From Streptomyces sp. NBC_01481 (GTDB taxonomy: Bacteria; Actinomycetota; Actinomycetes; Streptomycetales; Streptomycetaceae), in contig NZ_JAPEPT010000002.1 in the NCBI RefSeq assembly GCF_026339995.1, positions 731,001 to 795,000 on the forward strand: a DNA stretch of 64,000 nt. Reading direction: 5' to 3'. Positions within the stretch are counted from its first letter, which is position 1; every line of letters starts with the position of its first letter. The position numbers and the translations under genes were made by a program. The notes below the pieces were generated by a model. That model did not search any database, was not told the DNA's origin, and was given only the letters and a program-made list of their open reading frames with translations. Shown one piece after another: positions 17,797-27,208 of this stretch.

Positions 17797-19947
17797 TTAG
17801 CGTCCGAGGCGCCCGCGCACCATGCCGACCATGGCGTTCAGTTCATCGATACGCATCCGCTTCGCAGCCACGAAGAAGACGCCCAGCAGCACAATCCCAC
17901 CGCCGACCAGCGCGGCGAGCGAAGCCAGCGCCCCGTTGCCCAGCCCCTTGAGGACGAAGTATGCGACCGCGCCTCCGGCCGCCGCGGCGGGGACGGAAGC
18001 CATGCACAGGCGTGCGTACGTCCGCATGACATGGGCACCGTCCAGATCGCCGCCGAGGCGGTTCTTGAGCCGGCGCCAGGCGATGCCCACGCCGACGGCA
18101 TAGGCGAGACCGTAGGAGGCACCCATGCCGACCACGGCCCACTGGGCGGGCAGGAGCACGTAACAGAGCGCCGAGGCGGCCGCATTGACGGCGGCGACGA
18201 TGACCGTGTTGTAGAAGGGCGTGCGGGTGTCCTCGTACGCGTAGAAGCCGCGCAGCACGACGTACTGCACGGAGTACGGAATGAGACCGAGGCCGAAAGC
18301 CATAAGGATGAAGCCCATGCCCCGGGCGGCCTCAAGGCCGCTCGAGGAGAACAGCAGCGTGGACATCGGAACGCCGAGCGCCAGGAAGGCGAAGGCGACC
18401 GGGACGATCGCGACCGCGGAATTGCGCAGCCCCTGGGAGATGTCGTCGCGTACGGCACCCGGGTCGTTGTCGTGGGCGGCACGAGAGATACGGGGCAGCA
18501 GGGCGGCCATGACCGAGACGGTGATGATGGCCTGCGGCATGCCCCAGATCAACTGTGCGTTGGTGTAGGCGATGAATCCCGCGCCCTGCCTGCCGGAGGT
18601 TTCACCGGCAGCGGTGGCGAGCTGGGTGACGACCAGCACACCCGCCTGGTTCGCGAGGACGAACAGCACGGTCCACTTTGCGAGCTTGACGGTCTTGCCG
18701 AGGCCGTGGCCCTTCCAGTCGAAGCGCGGACGGAACCGGAATCCGGTCTCACGCAGGTACGGGATCATCGCAAGCGCCTGGACGACAAGGCCCAGCAAGG
18801 TGCCGATACCCAGCAGCCGGACACCCTCCGGCGGGATCGACTGGACACCCATGTTCGACTCGGCGGAGGTGCCGTACACCCAGATGAAGAGGCCGAACGT
18901 GGTGATCATGACGATGTTGTTCAGGACCGGGGTCCACATCATCGCGCCGAACTTGCCACGGGCGTTGAGGATTTGGCCCATGACCACGTGAATGCCCATG
19001 AAGAAGATGGTGGGCAGGCAGTAGCGGGCGAAGGTGACAGCGACGCTGTTGGCTGCCTCGTTGCCGGCGATGGTGTCCGACATCAGCTGGATCAGCAGCG
19101 GGGCCGCGAAGACCGCGACGGCGACGATGGCGGCGAGCGACACCATGACGAGCGTCAGTAGACGGTTTGCGTACGCCTCTCCGCCGTCCTCGTCGTTCTT
19201 CATCGCGCGCACCAGTTGCGGGACGAAGACGGAGTTGAGGCCACCGCCGACGGTGAGGATGTAGATCATCGTCGGCAGGGTGTACGCCACCGTGAAGGTG
19301 TCGCCGAGGAGGGCGGCACCGAGAGCCGCGGTGATCACGAGGCTGCGTACGAAACCGGTAAGGCGGGAGACCAGCGTGCCGGCCGCCATCACCGCACTGG
19401 ACTTCAGCAGGCCGGAGGCTCGGCCGCCGGGCTTCCTGGGCGCGGGTGCCGCCGGGCTCGGCTCGGGGTCCGGAGCCGGCCGGCCCGCGTCCTGCTGGTC
19501 CCGGAAGAGGTGGGCAAAGGCGTCGGGCTCGGGCTCCTGCTCACCGGCCCGGGTCACCAGGTCGTCCACACCGGTGAACTGGGTGGTCCTGGCGTCGTCC
19601 CCGTACGGCAGGTGGCGGGAGGGACCGGAGGGCTCGGGCGGCGGGGTCTGCGCCCAAATACGGGGGTCCGGAGCGTGCTGGGGGTTGGGCGGCTGCTGGT
19701 AGAGCGACTGAGGCTCCTGGTAGGTGCCGGGGGGCGGCGGCGGGTGGGAGGCGCGGTCGTAGAGGGCCTCGGCCACCGGGTCCTGCGCGGACAGGTCCTG
19801 CGCCCGGTACGGATCGGGGGCGTAGGCCTCCTGGAGGTACGGGTCCTGTGCATACGGGTCCGGGGTGGGCTGGGGCGGCGGCGGACCCTGGGCAGCCGGG
19901 TCTCCGCCCGCGCCCTGACCGCGGTCACCGTCGTACGGCGCGTTCAT
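17797..19947 (-). CDS. murJ: Lipid II flippase MurJ (MviN)
   Basis: Flips lipid II across the cytoplasmic membrane for peptidoglycan synthesis. The protein is 716 aa, longer than the usual 510-530 because of a ~170-residue Pro/Gln/Tyr-rich cytoplasmic N-terminus. The MOP-family core begins at SSAVMAAGTLVSRLTGFVRS, followed by about 14 hydrophobic segments, including GLNSVFVPQLVRAM and GMPQAIITVSVMAALLPRIS. ATG 19947 has GAGGTGG at a good distance; an upstream GTG (19953) is also possible. The order DUF6049-murJ-pseudokinase-sigM-anti-sigma-trxB-trxA is conserved near actinobacterial origins. Confidence 0.93.
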   Translation of the reverse strand: MNAPYDGDRGQGAGGDPAAQGPPPPQPTPDPYAQDPYLQEAYAPDPYRAQDLSAQDPVAEALYDRASHPPPPPGTYQEPQSLYQQPPNPQHAPDPRIWAQTPPPEPSGPSRHLPYGDDARTTQFTGVDDLVTRAGEQEPEPDAFAHLFRDQQDAGRPAPDPEPSPAAPAPRKPGGRASGLLKSSAVMAAGTLVSRLTGFVRSLVITAALGAALLGDTFTVAYTLPTMIYILTVGGGLNSVFVPQLVRAMKNDEDGGEAYANRLLTLVMVSLAAIVAVAVFAAPLLIQLMSDTIAGNEAANSVAVTFARYCLPTIFFMGIHVVMGQILNARGKFGAMMWTPVLNNIVMITTFGLFIWVYGTSAESNMGVQSIPPEGVRLLGIGTLLGLVVQALAMIPYLRETGFRFRPRFDWKGHGLGKTVKLAKWTVLFVLANQAGVLVVTQLATAAGETSGRQGAGFIAYTNAQLIWGMPQAIITVSVMAALLPRISRAAHDNDPGAVRDDISQGLRNSAVAIVPVAFAFLALGVPMSTLLFSSSGLEAARGMGFILMAFGLGLIPYSVQYVVLRGFYAYEDTRTPFYNTVIVAAVNAAASALCYVLLPAQWAVVGMGASYGLAYAVGVGIAWRRLKNRLGGDLDGAHVMRTYARLCMASVPAAAAGGAVAYFVLKGLGNGALASLAALVGGGIVLLGVFFVAAKRMRIDELNAMVGMVRGRLGR

Positions 19948-19992
19948 TGCCACCCCACCTCATCGTCCCCGGCCGACCGGCCACGACATCGC

Positions 19993-22365
19993 TCAACGGT
20001 CCACTTTCTCACCCGCGCCCGATGGGTCACCGCTTTCGGGTCCGGTGTCCGGTGTCGGGTCACTCGGCTGCCCAGCATCAGGACTGTCGATGCCTTCGCC
20101 CGAGCCCTCTGTGCCGTCCGTGTGGTCCGAGTCTGCCGATTCCTCCGAGGCATCGGGGGCCTGGGGCCCCTCCGTGTCCTCCGCGGCCGCCTGGCGGGCA
20201 GCAGCGCGCTTGCGCTGGCTGTACATCTTGATCCCTGCGAGGACGAGCAGCAGGACCCCGCCGGCGATGACGAGCATCACAGTGGGGGTGACCTCGGAGA
20301 CCTTCACCGTGAACATCATGGGGTCGCCGTACGGCTTGCCGTCCTCGGTGAAGAGTTGTGCCCTCATCTGCACCGGACCGTTGGCGTTGGCCGCCGCGGC
20401 GAACTTCACCGACTGGCTGTGGCCACCCTCGACCTTGATCGGCTGCTCTGCGACGCCCTTGTCGTCGTCGAGGTTGAGGCGAGTGGGATTCTCCGACCTG
20501 AGCCGCAGCACGAGATGGTCGATCCCCTGGACCAGCCTGTTCTGCACCGTGACCGGGATCGTCGCACTGCGCCCCGAGAGCGTGATGAGCGACTTCTCGA
20601 CCAGCTGCACCTCGTCGGTGAGGCTCAGCAGATAGCCCTGCACCTTGTCGCGGTACAGCTGGGCCTCCACCCGGTTGCCGCGCCACGAGGTGGACATCTC
20701 CCGGTCGATCGCCCTGCCGAAGGGGGTCTCCACCCGGTCCTTCGCGGTGAGGATGACCTTGAAGTTGTCGAGGGTGTTCTGCGTGGCTCTGATGTCCTGG
20801 AACGCCTGGACCGGCAACTCGTGCTTGCGCAGCCGATCGGGGTAGCGGGACGTGACGGGCACGTCGGTCGTGGCATCGGCGTCGGGGGCGGCGCCCGCCG
20901 CCGCGATCAGATCGAGCGGCTGCGTCCAGCGCTGAGCGTCGAGTGCCTTGAGTGCGCGTGCCATGGTTTGCGCCTGGGACGCGGTTGGCTGGCGCTGTGG
21001 GGCGACGACGATGCTCCGCTGCTTGTCGGTGTCCTGAAGGGTCAGCGCCAGCGTCTGGGCGAGGAACTCCTGCACTGCGAGCGTGGAGTTCTCCGTCTTG
21101 ATCATGTCGCCCTGGAACGCGATGGAGAGCCGGGTGTCGGCGACCACGGCCGTTGTTCCGCCGCCGATCGGGCGTGCGGCGGTGGGCGTGTACGACAGGT
21201 TGTCGCTCAGGCTGTCGCTTCGGGCGATCACCTTGTGGGCGCCTGCCGAGGTGGCGACATCCACGATCGACGAGTCGATGGCGCCGTCCACGGGCCAGGC
21301 GAAGTCGGTGGACGGCTTCACATGGATGATCGTCTCGACGGTCGTCTCGGCGACTTCGGTGGCCGGCTGCAGATGGCTCAGGGATCCGGAGACGTTCTTG
21401 CCCCGGTGTGCCAGAGACGCCAGATCCGGGTCGGCGAACGGCAGGGCGACGACCTTGCTGCCCCGGACGGCGGCCTCTACGGAGCTCAGCCAGCGTTTGG
21501 CGATCGCCTGGTTCTTGCCCGCGACGGTGGTGTTCCCGCTCTTGACCTGGTAGCTCCTGGTCATCGCGTCGACCGTGGCCAGCAGGTCCGGATCGATGAC
21601 CCAGGTGACGGGCAGCTGGCTGCCCAGTGAGACGAGCTGCTCCAGCCGGCCGCCCGGGGCAAGCTCCGTGGCCAGCGTCTCGTCCTCGAAGACGGGGGTC
21701 TGCTGCTCGTCAGACCCCGTCTCGGAGGTGAGATGGGTCGAGGAGATCAGCGGCCAGAGATAGGTGAACTGGGTCTTCTTCTCGGTCGCGTCGGGCTGCC
21801 AGGGCAGGAAGGTCCGCTCAACGCCCAGCACCTGCTCGAACGGCTGGGCCGCCGTCTGGCCCGAGAGGTACACACCGAGCTGGTAGACACCGTCGTCGTC
21901 GAGGTTCAGTTCTTTGACCGGGACATGGAGGGTGAAGTCCCTCCCGACGCCGGAGATGAGCTTCGGCATCTTGATCGTGTATTTGGCGTCGACCTTTGAA
22001 GCATCGAGGTCCGTCGTATTGCCGGTCCGCTCGACGGCGCGGTCGACGGCGATCCTGCCGGACAGCACCGGTCCGACCCGTAGATCGATCTCGGCGTCGG
22101 TGACGGTTTGCTTGCCCTTGTTGATCACCGTGCCGGAGATCGCGAGCGTGTCGCTCTTGCCGGGGGTGGCCGGCGTCAGAGTGTCGAGAGACACATCGAC
22201 TCCGTGGGACCCGGAGGCGCCCTCGGCTGCCTGTGCGGCCGGTGTGAGTGGACCGCACAGCAGTCCGGCCACAAGCGGTACGCCCAGGATCAGGGAGGCT
22301 GTGCGGCGCAGCCACCGGCGGGCAGGAGAGGGACTCATCCCCTGGAAGTCTGCCGCCTCGGCCAC
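19993..22365 (-). CDS. DUF6049 family secreted, membrane-anchored protein
   Basis: A large extracytoplasmic protein of unknown function always found beside MurJ in actinobacteria. The protein is about 790 aa. A signal peptide (RRWLRRTASLILGVPLVAGL ending AQAAE) is followed by a long exported domain, then one C-terminal transmembrane segment (TVMLVIAGGVLLLVLAGIKM) and a cytoplasmic acidic tail rich in Glu, Asp, Ser, Gly and Pro. The start is uncertain: GTG 22365 has AAGGGACGG upstream, while ATG 22338 lacks proper spacing. The open frame back to 22572 would run into cca and is unlikely. A role with MurJ in envelope assembly is inferred from context only. Confidence 0.82.
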   Translation of the reverse strand: MAEAADFQGMSPSPARRWLRRTASLILGVPLVAGLLCGPLTPAAQAAEGASGSHGVDVSLDTLTPATPGKSDTLAISGTVINKGKQTVTDAEIDLRVGPVLSGRIAVDRAVERTGNTTDLDASKVDAKYTIKMPKLISGVGRDFTLHVPVKELNLDDDGVYQLGVYLSGQTAAQPFEQVLGVERTFLPWQPDATEKKTQFTYLWPLISSTHLTSETGSDEQQTPVFEDETLATELAPGGRLEQLVSLGSQLPVTWVIDPDLLATVDAMTRSYQVKSGNTTVAGKNQAIAKRWLSSVEAAVRGSKVVALPFADPDLASLAHRGKNVSGSLSHLQPATEVAETTVETIIHVKPSTDFAWPVDGAIDSSIVDVATSAGAHKVIARSDSLSDNLSYTPTAARPIGGGTTAVVADTRLSIAFQGDMIKTENSTLAVQEFLAQTLALTLQDTDKQRSIVVAPQRQPTASQAQTMARALKALDAQRWTQPLDLIAAAGAAPDADATTDVPVTSRYPDRLRKHELPVQAFQDIRATQNTLDNFKVILTAKDRVETPFGRAIDREMSTSWRGNRVEAQLYRDKVQGYLLSLTDEVQLVEKSLITLSGRSATIPVTVQNRLVQGIDHLVLRLRSENPTRLNLDDDKGVAEQPIKVEGGHSQSVKFAAAANANGPVQMRAQLFTEDGKPYGDPMMFTVKVSEVTPTVMLVIAGGVLLLVLAGIKMYSQRKRAAARQAAAEDTEGPQAPDASEESADSDHTDGTEGSGEGIDSPDAGQPSDPTPDTGPESGDPSGAGEKVDR

Positions 22366-22529
22366 GCGCTCGCCCGTCCCTTGTCGTCTGCTGCCGGTGG
22401 TGGTTCTCGGTTCCTGCGTCCACGCATGGTAACGAGGTGCGCTGTGTCGAAGTGCCGCGGAGTGCCCCACAAGATCGGATGGGCCGTCGGTCAGCCATAA
22501 ACAGGGACGCTCCGGCCGGCCGGGGCACG

Positions 22530-22535
22530 TACCCT
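22530..22535 (+). promoter_or_regulatory. -10 hexamer placing cca on a leaderless mRNA
   Basis: TACCCT ends 8 bp before the GTG start of cca. No Shine-Dalgarno sequence is visible, so the transcript probably begins at or next to the start codon. No good -35 was seen. Confidence 0.4.
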
Positions 22536-22543
22536 TTTCTGTT

Positions 22544-23998
22544 GTGCCGAACGCCAATGAAGACAACCCCACTGCACTGAGTCAGGTGCAGCGCCGCGCG
22601 GTGAGCGAACTGCTGCGGGTGTCCCCTGTCGCCGACGACCTTGCCCGCCGCTTCAAGGAGGCCGGGTTCAGTCTTGCCCTGGTCGGCGGCTCGGTCCGCG
22701 ATGCGCTGCTCGGCCGGCTCGGCAATGACCTGGATTTCACGACCGATGCCCGTCCCGAGGACGTACTCAAGATCATCCGTCCATGGGCCGACACGGTGTG
22801 GGAAGTCGGGATCGCCTTCGGCACGGTGGGCTGCCAGAAGCAGGGCTACCAGATCGAGGTCACCACGTACCGCTCCGAGGCGTACGACAGGACGTCACGC
22901 AAGCCCGAGGTGTCGTACGGCGACTCGATCGAGGAAGACCTCGTACGGCGCGATTTCAGCGTGAACGCGATGGCTGTGGCGCTGCCGGAGAAGGAGTTCA
23001 TCGATCCTCACGGAGGCCTGGAGGATCTCTCCGAGCGCGTCCTGAGGACTCCCGGTACGCCCGAGGAGTCCTTCTCCGACGATCCGCTGCGCATGATGCG
23101 GGCCGCTCGCTTTGCCGCGCAGCTGGACTTCGAGGTCGCGCCCGACGTCGTCACCGCGATGAAGGAGATGGCGGACCGTATCGAGATCGTCTCCGCTGAA
23201 CGGGTGCGCGACGAGCTGAACAAGCTGATCCTCTCCGCCCATCCGCGCAAGGGGCTGGGGCTGCTCGTCGACTCGGGCCTGGCCGACCATGTGCTGCCCG
23301 AGCTGCCGGCGCTGCGGCTGGAGAGTGATGAGCACCACCGGCACAAGGACGTGTACGAGCACTCTCTGACCGTCCTGGAACAAGCCATGGACCTGGAGGA
23401 GAACGGGCCGGATCTGGTCCTGCGGCTGGCCGCGCTGCTCCACGACATCGGAAAGCCGCGCACCCGGCGTTTCGAGACGGACGGCAGGGTCTCCTTCCAT
23501 CACCACGAGGTGGTGGGCGCGAAGATGACCAAGAAGCGGATGACCGCTCTCAAGTACTCCAACGACATGGTCAAGGACGTCTCGCGGCTCGTGGAACTGC
23601 ATCTCCGGTTCCACGGCTACGGAACCGGAGAGTGGACCGACTCGGCGGTGCGTCGGTACGTACGCGACGCAGGCCCACTGTTGGACCGGCTCCACAAGCT
23701 CACCCGCTCCGACTGCACCACGCGCAATAAGCGCAAGGCGAGTGCCCTGTCCCGGGCCTATGACGGGCTTGAGGAGCGCATCGCTCAGCTGAAGGAGCAG
23801 GAGGAGCTGGACGCGATCCGGCCCGATCTGGACGGCAACCAGATCCAGGAGATCCTGGGTGTTGGTCCCGGCCCCGTGATCGGCAAGGCATACGCGTTCC
23901 TGCTGGAGCTGCGCCTGGAGAACGGGCCGATGGAGCATGATGCGGCGGTCGCAGCACTGAAGGAATGGTGGGCGACCGAGGCCGAGCGCGCCCGCTGA
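22544..23998 (+). CDS. cca: CCA tRNA nucleotidyltransferase
   Basis: Adds or repairs the 3'-CCA of tRNAs. The protein is 484 aa and starts GTG (MPNANEDNPTALSQVQRRAV). The class II nucleotidyltransferase signature VGGSVRDALLGRLGNDLDF is at about 48-66, with the metal-binding DLD. It also carries RRDFSVNAMAV, the DPLRMMRAARFAAQL neck motif, and a C-terminal HD domain (LLHDIGKPRTRRF, HHHEVVGAK). The HD extension is typical of actinobacterial enzymes. It diverges from the DUF6049 gene and seems leaderless. Two parS palindromes follow its stop. Confidence 0.94.
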   Translation: MPNANEDNPTALSQVQRRAVSELLRVSPVADDLARRFKEAGFSLALVGGSVRDALLGRLGNDLDFTTDARPEDVLKIIRPWADTVWEVGIAFGTVGCQKQGYQIEVTTYRSEAYDRTSRKPEVSYGDSIEEDLVRRDFSVNAMAVALPEKEFIDPHGGLEDLSERVLRTPGTPEESFSDDPLRMMRAARFAAQLDFEVAPDVVTAMKEMADRIEIVSAERVRDELNKLILSAHPRKGLGLLVDSGLADHVLPELPALRLESDEHHRHKDVYEHSLTVLEQAMDLEENGPDLVLRLAALLHDIGKPRTRRFETDGRVSFHHHEVVGAKMTKKRMTALKYSNDMVKDVSRLVELHLRFHGYGTGEWTDSAVRRYVRDAGPLLDRLHKLTRSDCTTRNKRKASALSRAYDGLEERIAQLKEQEELDAIRPDLDGNQIQEILGVGPGPVIGKAYAFLLELRLENGPMEHDAAVAALKEWWATEAERAR

Positions 23999-24006
23999 GC
24001 CTGAAA

Positions 24007-24038
24007 CGGCGCCATGTTTCACGTGAAACATGGCGCCG
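24007..24038. terminator. Perfect 32-bp palindrome with parS at its centre
   Basis: The arms CGGCGCCAT flank the parS site symmetrically, giving a 32-bp dyad centred at 24022.5. As RNA it forms a long GC-based hairpin 9 bp after the cca stop. Confidence 0.8.
24016..24029. other. parS site 5
   Basis: Perfect GTTTCACGTGAAAC at the centre of the first convergent palindrome. Confidence 0.95.
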
Positions 24039-24049
24039 ATCGACGAGCA

Positions 24050-24081
24050 AGGGGCGATGTTTCACGTGAAACATCGCCCCT
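24050..24081. terminator. Second perfect 32-bp palindrome with parS at its centre
   Basis: The arms AGGGGCGAT flank a second parS (centre 24065.5), 43 bp from the first. The two palindromes have different arms but the same size and parS core. Together they separate cca from the convergent gene ending at 24106. Confidence 0.8.
24059..24072. other. parS site 6
   Basis: Perfect GTTTCACGTGAAAC at the centre of the second convergent palindrome. Confidence 0.95.
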
Positions 24082-24105
24082 CGGAGTATGCGGCTGCTTC
24101 CGCGA

Positions 24106-24672
24106 CTACTTCTTGATCTCGTTCAGGCAGAGCACAAACTGCTTGCCCGAGCTGCGCCGGCCGCCGCGCGTCTGCTCGAAGTAACCGACGTCGGCCTTGC
24201 CCTCGCAGAGCTTTTGGTCGGTCGTGTCGGCGTGAACCTCGACCACCTTGTAATCGGCCTTCGCGTCACCGCACTTCACGACCTCGAGATCTGGAGTGAT
24301 CTTGGAGCCGCTGTTGTGCATGCAGTCGCCGACCTTCGCGTTTTCGGCGTCGTCCTGGCTCGTGAAGTAGACGATCGCGAAGACTATGAGGGCGATGACC
24401 ACGCCGATGATCTTCAGGATGTTCTTGATGCCGAGACCCCGGCGTCCGGACGAGGGCGCCGGGGGCGGCGGCGCCCCCCACTGCTGCTGCGGCGGGTAAG
24501 GCTGCGTCGGCTGCTGCTGGGGGTACCCGTATCCCGCCTGAGGCTGCTGCGGGTGGGGCTGCTGCTGCGGATATCCGTAGCCGGGCTGCGGCGGGTACGG
24601 CTGCTGAGGCTGCTGTGCGTACGGGTCAGGCTGTCCGTAGGGGCCTGGGCCCTGCTGCGGCGGATAGGTCAT
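24106..24672 (-). CDS. Pro/Gln-rich single-pass membrane protein, LppU-like domain
   Basis: Function unknown. The protein is 188 aa, starting MTYPPQQGPGPYGQPDPY. The first ~95 residues are a low-complexity repeat of Pro, Gln, Gly and Tyr, a common cytoplasmic extension in Streptomyces envelope proteins. One transmembrane segment (IKNILKIIGVVIALIVFAIV) follows near 105-125. The exported domain of about 65 residues has conserved Cys pairs (VGDCMHN, VVKCGDA, KLCEGKA, FVLCLNE), suggesting two disulfides. GGGGGA lies 8 bases before the ATG. It is downstream of the MFS gene by 49 bp. Confidence 0.75.
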   Translation of the reverse strand: MTYPPQQGPGPYGQPDPYAQQPQQPYPPQPGYGYPQQQPHPQQPQAGYGYPQQQPTQPYPPQQQWGAPPPPAPSSGRRGLGIKNILKIIGVVIALIVFAIVYFTSQDDAENAKVGDCMHNSGSKITPDLEVVKCGDAKADYKVVEVHADTTDQKLCEGKADVGYFEQTRGGRRSSGKQFVLCLNEIKK

Positions 24673-24721
24673 GTGGGAGTCCCCCGATTGGCGTGTGCGT
24701 CGATCTTTTGACGCGGGCACG

Positions 24722-25990
24722 CTATATCACCGCGCCAACATGCCTCCAACGGGCCATCGTTGCCGCCACCGCCGCATAGATGACCGCCACCACGACCACC
24801 AGCTGAACCGACCGGCCGTCAGGGGGCAGCATCAGTGCGGCGATCGCCGCAGCGCCCACGAAGGCGACGTTGAACAGCACGTCGTACAGGGAGAACACCC
24901 GGCCGCGGTAGGCGTCGTCCACGGACGTCTGGATCACAGTGTCCGTGGCGATCTTCGCGCCCTGGGTGATGAGCCCCAGGATGAACGCGGCGACCAGTAT
25001 CGGCGCGGGCTCGAAGGGCAGCCCCAGGGCCGGCTCGAGGACGGCTGCCACTCCCGCGCACGCCACCACCCAGCCGAACTGGCCGAGTCGGTCGACCGCA
25101 TACGGAGTGACCACCGCCGCTGCGAAGAATCCGGCGCCCGAGATGAGGATGGCCACACCGAGCAGGGCGAGGCCGTCCGACTCGTTCGCGTACCAGGCGT
25201 ACCGGCACAGCATCAGCACCATCACGGTCAGGGCGCCGTAGCAGAAGCGCATCAGAGTCATCGCGAACAGCACCTGGGCGGCAGCGCGGCGCTCGGCCAG
25301 ATGCCGCAGCCCGCCCGCCAGACCGCGTGCCGTCGACGCCAGCGCGGCACCCAGGCGGGGCTGGACCAATTGCTGGTCGGGGCCGAGAAGTTCACGCGCC
25401 ATCCGCAGCGAGGCAAGCGCCGAGCAGAGATAGAGCACAGCGCCGAGCATCACCACCGCCGCATCGGACTCCTCGGACACCAGGCGTACCGCGAAGGCGA
25501 GTCCGCCGCCCGCGGTCGCCGCGAGTGTGCCCGCTGTCGGTGAGAGGGAGTTGGCCATGACGAGTCGGTCCGCGTCGACGACCCGCGGCAGCGCGGCGGA
25601 GATACCGGCCAGCACAAAACGATTGACGGCGGTGACTGAGAGGGCCGAGGCGTAGAAGAGCCAGTCGGGTACGGAGAGGAGGATCAGCACCGCGGTGCCG
25701 CTCGCGAGGAGGGCCCGCAGGAGATTCCCGTACAGGAAGACCTGCCTGCGCTGCCAGCGGTCCAGCAGGACGCCCGCGAACGGGCCGATCACGGAGTACG
25801 GCAGCAGCAGCACGGCCATGGCCGAGGCGATGGCAGCCGGCGAGGTCTGTTTCTCCGGGGAGAACACCACGTACGTGGCAAGCGCGACTTGATAGACGCC
25901 GTCGGCCGACTGGGAGAGCAGCCGGACCGTCAGGAGCCGGCGAAAGCCGGCAAGGCGCAGGAGTACGCGCAGATCACGTACGACAGGCAT
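24722..25990 (-). CDS. MFS transporter
   Basis: A 12-segment major facilitator of unknown substrate, 422 aa from ATG 25990 (MPVVRDLRVLLRLAGFRRLL). The loop LLPYSVIGPFAGVLLDRWQRRQV carries the family's D-R-x-x-R/K motif A between segments 2 and 3. No Shine-Dalgarno is seen at this ATG or at the GTG five codons earlier (26005). A strong hairpin ends 5 bp upstream of that GTG, so the transcript probably has almost no leader. Its closest resemblance is to drug-efflux type MFS proteins; the substrate is not predictable. Confidence 0.8.
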   Translation of the reverse strand: MPVVRDLRVLLRLAGFRRLLTVRLLSQSADGVYQVALATYVVFSPEKQTSPAAIASAMAVLLLPYSVIGPFAGVLLDRWQRRQVFLYGNLLRALLASGTAVLILLSVPDWLFYASALSVTAVNRFVLAGISAALPRVVDADRLVMANSLSPTAGTLAATAGGGLAFAVRLVSEESDAAVVMLGAVLYLCSALASLRMARELLGPDQQLVQPRLGAALASTARGLAGGLRHLAERRAAAQVLFAMTLMRFCYGALTVMVLMLCRYAWYANESDGLALLGVAILISGAGFFAAAVVTPYAVDRLGQFGWVVACAGVAAVLEPALGLPFEPAPILVAAFILGLITQGAKIATDTVIQTSVDDAYRGRVFSLYDVLFNVAFVGAAAIAALMLPPDGRSVQLVVVVAVIYAAVAATMARWRHVGAVI

Positions 25991-26010
25991 GCGATCAAGC
26001 GTCACACACG

Positions 26011-26047
26011 CCGAGGGTCCCCGGGCGGATTACCCGGGGACCCTCGG
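26011..26047 (-). terminator. Terminator after inositol-phosphate synthase gene
   Basis: A 15-bp perfect stem (CCGAGGGTCCCCGGG and complement) with a 7-nt loop begins 19 bp after the ino1 stop. Confidence 0.85.
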
Positions 26048-26066
26048 CAGACGATCAGCTGAACGC

Positions 26067-27149
26067 TTAGCGCTCGACCTCGCCCTTGATGAACTTCTCG
26101 ACGTTCTCGCGAGCCTCGTCGTCGAAGTACTGGACCGGCGGGGACTTCATGAAGTAGGAGGACGCGGAGAGGATCGGGCCGCCGATGCCACGGTCCTTGG
26201 CGATCTTCGCGGCGCGCACGGCGTCGATGATGATGCCCGCGGAGTTCGGGGAGTCCCAGACCTCGAGCTTGTACTCGAGGTTCAGGGGCACCTCGCCGAA
26301 GGCACGGCCCTCGAGGCGGACGTACGCCCACTTGCGGTCGTCGAGCCAGGCCACGTAGTCCGACGGACCGATGTGGACGTTGTCCTCGCCCATGTCGCGG
26401 TCACGGATCTGCGAGGTGACGGCCTGCGTCTTGGAGATCTTCTTGGACTCAAGGCGCTCACGCTCGAGCATGTTCTTGAAGTCCATGTTGCCGCCGACGT
26501 TCAGCTGCATCGTGCGGTCCAGGATGACGCCCCGGTCCTCGAAGAGCTTCGCCATCACCCGGTGCGTGATGGTGGCGCCGACCTGGGACTTGATGTCGTC
26601 GCCGACGATCGGGACGCCCGCCTCGGTGAACTTGTCCGCCCACTCCTTGGTGCCGGCGATGAAGACCGGGAGGGCGTTGACGAACCCGACCTTGGCGTCG
26701 ATGGCGCACTGCGCGTAGTACTTCGCAGCGTCCTCGGAGCCGACGGGCAGGTAGCAGACCAGAACGTCGACCTGCTTGTCCTTGAGGATCTGGACGATGT
26801 CGACCGGGGCCTCGGCGGACTCCTCGATGGTCTGGCGGTAGTACTTGCCCAGGCCGTCCAGGGTGTGTCCGCGCTGCACGGTGACGCCGGTGTTCGGCAC
26901 GTCGCAGATCTTGATGGTGTTGTTCTCGCTGGCGCCGATGGCGTCCGCCAGGTCGAGGCCGACCTTCTTGGCGTCCACGTCGAAGGCGGCCACGAACTCG
27001 ACGTCAGAGACGTGGTAGTCGCCGAACTGGACGTGCATCAGACCCGGCACCTTGCCGGCCGGGTCGGCGTCCTTGTAGAACTCGACGCCCTGCACCAGCG
27101 AGGCGGCGCAGTTGCCCACGCCGACGATGGCTACGCGAACCGAACCCAT
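26067..27149 (-). CDS. ino1: Myo-inositol-1-phosphate synthase
   Basis: Converts glucose-6-phosphate to inositol-3-phosphate with NAD as a transient acceptor, feeding mycothiol and phosphatidylinositol synthesis in actinobacteria. The protein is 360 aa from ATG 27149 ([20 protein letters not shown]), with the Rossmann GxGNCA loop at 9-15. [16 protein letters not shown] and [14 protein letters not shown] are the family's catalytic and NAD motifs. The 360-aa bacterial length is shorter than eukaryotic INO1. CAGGGAGCAACC is the ribosome-binding site; the longer frame to 27212 overlaps padR and is rejected. The padR stop overlaps this leader, so PadR control is plausible. Confidence 0.93.
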   Translation of the reverse strand: MGSVRVAIVGVGNCAASLVQGVEFYKDADPAGKVPGLMHVQFGDYHVSDVEFVAAFDVDAKKVGLDLADAIGASENNTIKICDVPNTGVTVQRGHTLDGLGKYYRQTIEESAEAPVDIVQILKDKQVDVLVCYLPVGSEDAAKYYAQCAIDAKVGFVNALPVFIAGTKEWADKFTEAGVPIVGDDIKSQVGATITHRVMAKLFEDRGVILDRTMQLNVGGNMDFKNMLERERLESKKISKTQAVTSQIRDRDMGEDNVHIGPSDYVAWLDDRKWAYVRLEGRAFGEVPLNLEYKLEVWDSPNSAGIIIDAVRAAKIAKDRGIGGPILSASSYFMKSPPVQYFDDEARENVEKFIKGEVER

Positions 27150-27208
27150 TCCGGTTGCTCCCTGTGTGTTCTCGGTATTCCGGATGAAACCCTGCGGATC
27201 GCAGCGCT

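Noticed and set aside
22366..22572. 69-codon extension of the DUF6049 protein across the cca start
   Set aside because: It would overlap divergent cca and precede a normal signal peptide; unlikely to be translated.
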